DNA from: Saccharina japonica
Taxonomy: Eukaryota; Sar; Phaeophyceae; Laminariales; Laminariaceae
Length of the DNA: 64,000 nt
Reading direction: 5' to 3'
NCBI GenBank assembly: GCA_008828725.1
Contig: MEHQ01001214.1
Location: 62,001-126,000 of the forward strand
Shown here: positions 56,216 to 64,000 of the stretch, in pieces
How positions within the stretch are numbered: position 1 is the stretch's first letter
Layout: each line of letters opens with the position of its first letter
The notes under the pieces: model-generated
The model's input: the letters and a program-made list of their open reading frames with translations, nothing else
What the model was told of the DNA's origin: nothing
Database searches by the model: none
Made by a program: the position numbers and the translations under genes

Positions 56216-56851
56216 AAAAAGCGAAAAGGGAAAAACAAATATGAATAATACAAATTTACATAGTTATAGCGCGCAGAGAGGTTGCTCTGCACGCGGGTCC
56301 CAGTGACACTTTGCCACGATTGATATCATCTTGATCGTTTGATGCGGTCCTACAGCAGTACGAGTACGTACTATCAATGCTATTATTGTGTAGTTCGAGT
56401 ACCCTGAATAAAATATATTACCTGTAGTACTTTCCACGATCAACGGCCACAGCGTGAACGGTCTGAAGCCCCGACCCACTCCCCGCCGCCCCGCCTGTCT
56501 GTGAAGTTTTGTGATAATAGCACTCGTACGACATTCAATCCGAATCAATAATCAATCAGTTGTAGTATGAACTACTACTGCTGCTGCTGCTGGATGATAC
56601 TGCTACGACGTACCAGAAACTGCACTACTACTACCGTGTGTCGTCTGTGTGTCAGTGGGTCTACCCCCTTCATCTTGCTGCAATGATTTGTACTCGAAGA
56701 ACAAGAACTATCTGCTGCTGCTGCTTACTTACTACGTATATAGAATACGCCTGACGCACTCCTCTACTTATTACTCTATCGCATCGATATATTCCATAGA
56801 AGACATAGAGAGAGAGGGAATCCTTGACTCGTACACGGGGTTTGTCGGCTG

Positions 56852-56893
56852 GGCGGGGAGCGGGTCGGGGCGCTGCCCCGACCCGCTCCCCGC
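56852..56893. repeat. GC-rich hairpin
   Basis: GCGGGGAGCGGGTCGGGGC, three bases, then the exact complement. The same CCGACCCGCTCC theme recurs at about 57345 and 57800 in the tandem duplication. Confidence 0.9.
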
Positions 56894-57180
56894 GGCAAAG
56901 TTTGTAATGTGTGGCGACAAGAATACTCTTCTTGCCCTTGTACGCCTGTAAACATACTGCATTAAATTCGCCATCAATCGCATCAATCGTAAATATTCCG
57001 TGTGTGTACGAATACGTACAGTGAGTTAAATAGTTGTGCAGCATGTGTCAAGATGTCAAGTGTCAAGTATGTGATGCGGAGCGGCGTAACTTGTTGTGTC
57101 GTTTCATTTGGCGTTACATTTCGCACGAACATATTGGACCATGGACCATGGATCACATGGATCATGAAATAAATCGTTCG

Positions 57181-58075
57181 GACTCTCTCCCAAAGCATGG
57201 GCCATGCGCCATAAAGAGCACGACGATTGGTTGTGTGCTTCGCATGACACACACGAACCACCGTTTGACCCACTCCGCTTCCTGGCAATTCCATTCAAAC
57301 AATATACCACGGACGCGCATACACAGGGTTGCTAGCTGGGCGGGGCACGGGGGTCGGGGCTGCGCCCCGACCCGCTCCGCACCGCCTCGCCTGTGAAGTA
57401 TTATGTATTGTTGTAGCTTGTGCGTACAGCAGTAGCTATGCCTGGTATTCATCATGTACATACAGCAGCTTTTGTAATGTTGCCTGACGTTGATGAGCAG
57501 CGTCCTCCATGTATGTATGTATGTGCTCGTCAGGTGCTTGCGCACAACGCAGTTTAAATCAGCGTCCTCCACATTAATTATCGTCGGGTGCTACCGCACA
57601 TATCATGAAATCGTGGATAGACTCGGACTCTCTCCCAAGGCATGGGCCGTGCGCCATCCATAGAGAGCACGACGATTGGTTTTGTGCTTCGCATGACACA
57701 CACGAACGACCGTTTGACCCACTCCGCTTCCTGGCAATTCCATTCAAAAAATATTAATATTTCACGGACGCGCATACACAGGGTTGTTAGCTGGGCGGGG
57801 CACGCGCCCCGATCCGCTCCGCACCGCCTTGCCTCGCCTGTGAAGTATTATGTATTGTTGTAGTTTGTGCGTACAGCAGTAGCTATGCCTGGTATTCATC
57901 ATGTACATACATCAGCTTTTGTAATGTTGCCTGACGTTAATGAGCAGCCTCCTCCATGTATGTATAGTATGTATGTGCTCGTCAGGTGCTTGCGCACAAC
58001 GCAGCTTAAATCAGCGTCCTCCACATTCATTATCGTCGGGTGCTACCGCACAACGCAGCGTATACCACCTCGGCT
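57181..58075 (+). repeat. Tandem duplication, period ~445 bp
   Basis: GACTCTCTCCCAA starts at 57181 and 57626; the two units match throughout (CACGACGATTGGTT, CCACTCCGCTTCCTGGCAAT, CAGCAGTAGCTATGCCTGG). Unit 2 is extended by a (CAG)13 tract (58076-58114) after a third copy of the CGTCGGGTGCTACCGCACA block. Confidence 0.9.

Positions 58076-58114
<39 letters not shown>
58076..58114 (+). repeat. (CAG)13 microsatellite
   Basis: Thirteen CAG units followed by CACGCTGCTGCAGCAG. Confidence 0.95.
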
Positions 58115-58116
<2 letters not shown>

Positions 58117-58299
58117 CGCTGCTGCAGCAGTCCTCCACGTTATCGTCAGGTGGCTGCGCCGTCGCTTTGCACAGTTGCACTTCCCATGTATTAAAGCTCA
58201 GTACAAGTTCGCCCGTCACCATAACCGACTCGACCCAGAGCTATACTACCAAGCTAGGTTAAGTATTGAATCAGTATAACTTTATCTAGCCAAATGTCA

Positions 58300-58750
58300 C
58301 AGATCCATATTTTTATACCAGGTACAACATGGCGTAGATGGATTGATGGGCTACAGAGCCAAATCGTGTTTGGAGTCGAACTAAGTAGGGGAGGGGATTA
58401 CTAAAAAAAGATGGAATTAGACCTCGAAACAGAGTTGAAAGGCAGGGTATTTCGGAAATTGAATAATTTCCGCGACAGAGCCCAGTAACTAAAGTAACTG
58501 GGAACATATCCAGATTTTTTTACCAGGTACAACATGGCGTAGATGGATTGATGGGCTACAGAATCGTGTTTGGAGTTGAACTAAGTAGGTGAGGGGATTA
58601 CTAAAAAAGATGGAATTAGACCTCGAAACAGAGTTGAAAAGCAGGGGATTTGGGAAATTCAATAATTTCCGCGACAGAGCCCAGTAACTAAAGTCACTGG
58701 GAATTAAATAATTTCCGCGACAGAGCCCAGTAACTAATGTCACTGGGAAT
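58300..58750 (+). repeat. Tandem repeat, period ~205 bp, 2.2 copies
   Basis: ACCAGGTACAACATGGCGTA begins two units (58317 and 58525). CGCGACAGAGCCCAGTAACT occurs three times, the last as a short partial unit. The minus-strand frames VTGLCRGNY are repeat-derived. Confidence 0.9.
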
Positions 58751-59345
58751 TTGAATTCGCGACAAATAACGAAATGAAAGTGCGGAAAATGGAAACCACC
58801 GGCTTCGATGCGAGATGCTGCTGCTGCTGCTGCGTGCTCCTGCGTGTTGCTGCTGCGTGTGTTTGCTGTGCGCTCTACCGCAGTTATGGGAAGGGTGTAA
58901 ATCTACGCCACCGGGACGCGTTGTGCAGTTAGTGCGTGGGGCGTGCTGCACGATGTGTGGTGTGCGTGCGGCGCGGTCACACGCCCTAGACCCTCGAGTA
59001 TTTTGGCTGACTGCTCTGTTGCAAAATTGAAAAGCAAACAGCACACTGAGCAGCAGCAGCAGCAGCGTCAGCAGCAGCAGCAGTCGGCAGAGCACACAGC
59101 ATCGACGATGCCGCTGTACCGTGCCAAGCCTCCTCCTCATGTGGGCGCATGCCTTTGCTGGCCTTCGCGGCGCCGCTTCGCGTTGACATCGGCCTTGTTG
59201 GGATAGCTTGTGTGACTCAAACCACCTGCCCTCTGGTAGCCCTCTTTCTCGCTGCTGCTGTGCGCTGTGCGTACATATTATACGAGCCGTAGATTATACG
59301 CGGGTTTCTTGCTCGCGCGAAGTGTTCATTCGCCCGGGGCATCTC
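58748..59345 (+). repeat. Dispersed ~600-bp repeat, copy 1
   Basis: Strong match to 61893-62505: AATTCGCGACAAATAACGAA, ATGGGAAGGGTGTAAA, CACACGCCCTAGACCCTCGA, a CAGCAG tract and GGCATCTCGGGTGCTC. Frames on both strands are long (148 codons on the minus strand) but Leu/Ala/Cys-biased and not conserved between copies. Confidence 0.9.
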
Positions 59346-59667
59346 GGGTGCTCTAGGCCAACCACATTTTGTTCTTTTCGAAACCCTAAAGACCCAAACC
59401 CAATCCGAAAACAATCTGGTCTTGAGGGCGTTTTCGGACGATTTTAGAACGTTTTGGAACTTTTTTTTTGGAAGTTGATTATTTTTTGGGACCGGGAGAA
59501 CAGAAAATGACCAAACCAAAGCATAATCTTCAACAAAAATATCACGCGTGATATGTTGATATATGTTGAGTCGATATATTATCAAGTATCGCATCAACAC
59601 AACGCTGATAAGTTGATATGTGTGTGTTGTCTTCATCACATTAAACCTGTTCTTTCTACTCAACCAC

Positions 59668-59740
59668 ATCAGTACACCCAGTGCCTGTCCTGATTCCTAA
59701 TCCTAAGAGAGATACAAATTCTGTGGTCACAGACTGTGAA
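59668..59740 (-). repeat. Fragment of the 40940/55993 repeat family
   Basis: CACCCAGTGC...CCTGATTCCTAATCCTAAGAGAGATACAAATTCTGTGG parallels 56028-56090, with diverged sequence on either side. Confidence 0.5.
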
Positions 59741-60321
59741 ACGGAGAAAAACCAAACAAAATAAACGCAAATTAATGGGTAAAGCAAGTGAGATGCTAAC
59801 GTACCGGGTACGAGAACACAACGACACGAGCCGATCCAAAAAATGAGCACAAAAAGGCAAATAAAAAACGAATTCTGAAATTATACAGAACACAAATGAC
59901 CCAGGGAGACATAATCGCCCCTAGAAAAAAAGCACACGTGCCCAAGAGGAACAGATAACTGCTGCACGGGCGAGGCAACACGAAAAAGAGGAAGAAACCG
60001 GCAGAGGGTGAAAACAAAAGGAGAAACAAGGCAAAAAGGCAAGAAAGAAGACGAGAGAGGAAAAGCGAAAAAACGTTCTCAAGGCAAGCTCAAGGCGATG
60101 GTACTAACAAGCTCCCGTCTCTGCTATAAAACGGGATACCGGGACCATGTCACACCTTCTGCCATCTCCTTCCCACTCTAAATGAAAAATCGTGTCAAGA
60201 GCCGGTAATACCTTTGCCTCGCCCCCCCCAGTGAACAATGCAACAAGAAACAAACAAACAAACAAAAAACAACAAATATAATTCAAGGGCTAATCGAGTC
60301 GATACCTTGCCGCACGATCTA

Positions 60322-60830
60322 CCATTTCGTTTCTGCATTAATCGTCAGCTTTATCAGTACGGCCGCCCCTGCCCCTCCCCCTCCCCCTTCCTTGTCGCCT
60401 CTCTTGGCGTTCTCAGCTGCATGCCGTAGCCAGCTCCTCCCCGCTTCAGCCCTGTGCCACCTCGCCATGAAGTGGTCTGCTGCTTCGCCGACCCCCCGGT
60501 ACCACACCCCACTCTTCTTAGCCGCTCTCGGCCATAGTACCGTCTCTGCTCCGAACAGTAAAGGGGAGCTGTCTGTGGAGCCCTCTGTCGCTCGAAAAAC
60601 CCTGAGGTCATCTGCTAGACATTGGGCCCAGTTCTTTTCTGGTCGGCCAGGTCCCGGGTTCGTCCCACCGACGATCGTCCCAAACATCACCCGCCGGGTC
60701 AGCCGCTCTTTGGTCGTGCGCTGTAAGGCCCCCGAAAAAAGGAGGCGTCGTTTGCGGATGGTCGTCTTAACGCTCTCGCATTGTGCCTTTTCGAAGGCCT
60801 TGGCGTACGACATGAGATGGTCGGTGATAT
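60322..60830 (-). pseudogene. LINE ORF2 C-terminal fragment
   Basis: Reads TDHLMSYAKAFEKAQC, then TIRKRRLLF, RRVMFGTIVGG, GPGRPEKNWAQCLADDL and a Trp-rich KSGVWYRGVGEAADHFMARWHR tail. The basic linker followed by GRP-x2-W-x4-DL is typical of the region after the reverse transcriptase in non-LTR retrotransposons. No FADD-type catalytic motif or endonuclease is present, and the frame stops in a Gly-rich tail near 60322. It is a 5'-truncated, dead copy, related to 34640-35010. Confidence 0.75.
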
Positions 60831-61892
60831 ATAGCAACTTATCATGATGTATCAAATCAAGTGAAATTTCGTGATAAGTCAATATTTCCAGACCCAAAAA
60901 GAGGCGTTTGCGTCATGTAACGCCATTTTTGTGCGGCCCAACCAAGTAGCGGATAGGTGGTGGATATACGCGCGCACGCCGAGGGTCACACGCCACACGT
61001 CTCTGCTGCGTCCGAGCGTGTATTCTCAGTAGGCGGACGCGTGGTCACGAAGCACCGGAACCGCCTGGGTGGGGAGCGGGTAGCAGACATCGTGTTCCTG
61101 CACGAAAGCATGAAACATGACATCTGGTAGATAATGACGTAGGGCGCCAAGTGCCAAGTACAAAGTACCGCTTGCAGGGACCCGGAGGAAATTAATTATC
61201 GGATGCAAATGGAAGGATAACAGGGTTGTATGTACACCGTTGTAGACACCATGGGTTTCACGTGTCTACTTATAGTGGGCTGGGTCTGTGTGATACTACT
61301 CGTGCCGTGCAGAGTTTGTTAGTCGGCCGCATCCATATGGCGTGCGTCGACGAAACGACCAAATAAACTACCTAGAAGAGGCGTATGGTACAACCAAACA
61401 CGGGTGGGTGCGAGTGTGCATTTATTTGCGTAGATATGTTGCTGTCTCTGATACCTACCTGATATACAGGCTGCAGCAAAATAAGGTATTTCAGAGGGGT
61501 TGTTACCAATTGAACACGTATACTCACTGCTACGGACGTGCGCATGCATGCCTGCGCGTGTGCGGTGATTTGACTCGTCGTGAATTTTCAACTCATCGGG
61601 GCGCTGTTGCGCTCTTTGAAACCTTCCAAAAATATCAACATGTCATGATAACCTGATATATCGATCAACATATCATGATAATATCACGCCGATTCCGCCC
61701 AAAATATCAAGTATCATATCAACCCCGTTTTTTTGTTGATACACAACCCTAGTTTGCGGAAACCCGATTGTGGTTTGGTTTACTTCCAAAAGTCTATTCA
61801 GAACATCAGAACCGAATCGGGTTTGAAACTGCTTGCGACGACCCAAATCACGATTTTTGGTTTTGATGTGGAAAAAAAGTTCTATGAAATTA
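60831..61892. other. No gene recognised
   Basis: ATATCA/TGATAT-rich sequence near 61630-61740 resembles 59540-59620. No supported gene. Confidence 0.45.
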
Positions 61893-62505
61893 AATTCGCG
61901 ACAAATAACGAAATGAAATACGGAAAATGGAATACCAAGGGCTTTTGCGAGATGCTGGTGCTGCGTGCTCCTGCGTGTTGCTCCTGCGTGTGTGTGCTGT
62001 GCGCTCTACCGTAGTTATATGGGAAGGGTGTAAACCGACGCCGCCGGGGCGCGTTGTGCAGTGAGTGCGTGGGGCGTGCTGTACGATGTGCGGTGTGCGT
62101 GTGGCGCGGTCACACGCCCTAGACCCTCGAGTATTTTCGCTGACAGCTTTGCAGCAAAATTGAGAAGCAAACAGCACACAGAGCAGCAGTAGCAGCAGCA
62201 GCTGCAGCAGCGTCAGCGTCAGCAGCAGCAGTCGACAGAGCACACAGCATCGACGATGCAGCTGTACCGTGCCAAGCCTCCACCGCATGGGGGCGCATGC
62301 CTTTGCTGGCCTTCGCGGCGCCGCTTCGCGTTGACATGGGGCATTGTTGGGATAGCTTGTGTGTGACTCAAACCACCTGCCCTCTGGTAGCCCTCTTTCT
62401 CGCTGCTGCTGTGCGCTGTGCGTACGCGCCGTCGTAGATCATGCGGGTTTCTTGCTCGTGCGAAGTGTTCATTCGTCCGGGGGCATCTCGGGTGCTCTTG
62501 GCCAA
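61893..62505 (+). repeat. Dispersed ~600-bp repeat, copy 2
   Basis: Second copy of 58748-59345, same orientation, separated from it by ~2.5 kb. Minor changes include shortened CTG runs and CGTCGTAG in place of a TATTATACGAGCC segment. Confidence 0.9.
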
Positions 62506-62519
62506 CGATATTTTCAAAG

Positions 62520-62945
62520 GTATGTTCGGTAGGGTACGTACCGGAGTATACCGTGAATATTTTCTCGGTAAATACAGGTACCCGACACTTCGGTAAGTTC
62601 GGTATTTTCCCCATACCGGTACCCGACACTTCGGTCAGTTCGGTACGCCCGCCCAAATATACCCCAGGTACCGGTATACCCTCGACCGCAATACTGGGGG
62701 TACCGGTATTTGTTCGGTACCGGGCTCGATACCCTACCGAACACTTCGGTACGTTCGGTACTTTTTCAATACCGGTACCCGACACTTCGGCAAGTTCGGT
62801 ATTGTTTCGATACCGGTACCCGATACTTCGGTAAGTTCGGTACTTTTTCAATACGGTACCCGACACTTCGGTAAGTTCGGTACGCCTACCCGAATATACC
62901 CCCGGTACCGGTATACCCTCCACCACAATACCGGCGGTGATCGAT
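62520..62945 (+). repeat. ~40-bp CCGGTACCCGACACTTCGG minisatellite, array 1
   Basis: Units of ACCGGTACCCGACACTTCGG followed by TAAGTTCGGTA and a TTTTTCAAT or TTTCCCCAT spacer, about seven to nine copies. Both strands contain ACCGGT and GTTCGG, giving partial self-complementarity. Confidence 0.95.
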
Positions 62946-63584
62946 GCGGCCTCGACACCGGGGAATCGTGTATGTATGCAATACAGACACACATTATGAT
63001 ATCATACACAAATTATACAAGGTTTTTATTTGTGGCAGCAGCAGCAGTCTTCTCTACATCTACGTATCTGGTCCTTGGCTCTGGAGTGACACAACGCGCT
63101 CACCTCACACCCACCATGAACGGCTGTAGACACAACACAACAATCACCAACTCGCGCCGGTGGGGTTCGAGGCGCCGCCGAGGCGGTGCTATGGCACGCT
63201 CTGCGCAAACTTCTTGTTGTGGCAGAAGCTTCTTCGACCGCTCGCCTGTACTCGTATCATGCATCCTATATACGGACTTGAACGCGACATCTCGAATCCA
63301 TCGCTGCTCTAATTATATTAAAACACTGATATGCCAGCAGTAGCTGCAGCAGCACTGTGCTAGGTCGCCTATTATCCAAACTGTATGCCGAACTTCGAAG
63401 TTGGAGCTGCTGCTTCTGCTCCTCTGCTGCTGTGTTCTGCTGTCGTTCTTGCTGGGGCTGCTGCTGCTGCTAACCGTGCTGCCGCTTGCTACGTGATTGG
63501 GATGGCGGCGTCAGCATTTCCGTTTTTTCCGCCGTTGCCGCCGCAATCTGTTTGCTGTGGCTACAAGTACACATGATTTACGTA
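62946..63584. other. No gene recognised, CTG-rich part
   Basis: Between the two minisatellite arrays. CTG-rich at 63404-63480; GCCGCCG near 63170 and 63525. Frames of 60-120 codons are not supported. Confidence 0.45.
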
Positions 63585-64000
63585 GGTATATTCGGTAGGG
63601 TACGTACCGAAGTATACCGGGGGTATTTCCTCGGTAAATACCGATACCTGACACTTGGGTAAGTTCGGTATTTCCCCAATACCGGTACCCGACACTTCGG
63701 TAGGTTCGGTATTTTTTCAATACCGGTACCCGAGACTTCGGTAAGTTCGGTATTTTTTCAATACCGGAACCCGACACTTCGGTAAGTTCGGTACTATTTC
63801 AATACCGGTACCCAACACTTCGGTAAGTTCGGTATTTTTCCCATACCGGTACCTGACACTTCGGTAAGTTCGGTACGCTCACCTAAATATACCCGGGGTA
63901 CCGGTATACCCTCGTCCACAATACCGGGGGTACCGGTATTTTCTCGGTAGTGTGCTTAATACCCTACCGAACACTTCGGTAAGTTCGGTACTTTTTCAAT
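63585..64000 (+). repeat. ~40-bp minisatellite, array 2, runs off the window
   Basis: Same unit as 62520-62945, with a similar entry sequence (GGTATATTCGGTAGGGTACG against GGTATGTTCGGTAGGGTACG). It continues to the last base, so its true length is unknown. Confidence 0.95.

Noticed and set aside
1..64000. CRISPR arrays, prokaryotic operons or phage genes
   Set aside because: Repeats lack regular unique spacers, no cas-like or phage-like protein is seen, and gene density is far too low.

Overview
The window looks like nuclear DNA of a eukaryote, most plausibly a stramenopile alga or a related protist. It is gene-poor and rich in repeats, and has no operons or Shine-Dalgarno context. CAG/CTG microsatellites are abundant, an internal (CCCTAA/CCCGAA)n tract is present, and many short inverted-repeat transposons are nested in one another. 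The only clearly recognisable protein family is an array of Trp/Cys-rich 27-residue ankyrin-like repeats (CPWD..TC..AA..GHL..LQWAR..G). Such repeats are familiar from brown algae, other stramenopiles and giant viruses. The lineage is inferred; no rRNA, tRNA or housekeeping gene was found to fix it.

Layout. 1-915 is a large foldback element that starts at the first base of the window. 2.6-4.15 kb is a dispersed repeat with a second, interrupted copy at 27.3-30.7 kb. 4.5-9.2 kb is a composite block bounded by matching termini; it contains a foldback unit, a TTAA/GGGCCC-type element and a 1.17 kb tandem duplication. 9.2-15.2 kb has no confident gene, only weak spliced candidates. 15.2-24 kb holds two ankyrin-like genes: one at 16.7 kb (+), whose 3' part is split by a 1.09 kb TA-flanked transposon and has decayed, and one at 23.8-22.4 kb (-). 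Between them lies a probable spliced gene at 21.55-20.6 kb (-). 24-43.6 kb is mostly repeats: several MITE-like families, a 36-bp minisatellite and a LINE fragment. 43.7-50.5 kb holds two more ankyrin-like genes, (+) and (-). 50.5-64 kb returns to repeats: a 15-bp GGAAGCTTCC-type array, a 380-bp CTG tract, an 807-bp near-perfect palindrome, tandem duplications, a second LINE fragment and a 40-bp CCGGTACC-type minisatellite that runs off the right edge.

How the parts relate. The four ankyrin-like genes are full-length paralogues. Each has the same N-terminal domain, F-box-like in appearance, followed by 9 to 16 repeats. The degenerate middle repeats are conserved in position, so the copies arose by whole-gene duplication followed by change in 3' repeat number. 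One ~250-bp inverted-repeat element (called MITE-C here) was seen only beside these genes, with a copy ~100 bp upstream of the 50.1 kb gene. The transposons give a relative insertion history, because elements sit inside other elements at recognisable TA or TTAA targets.
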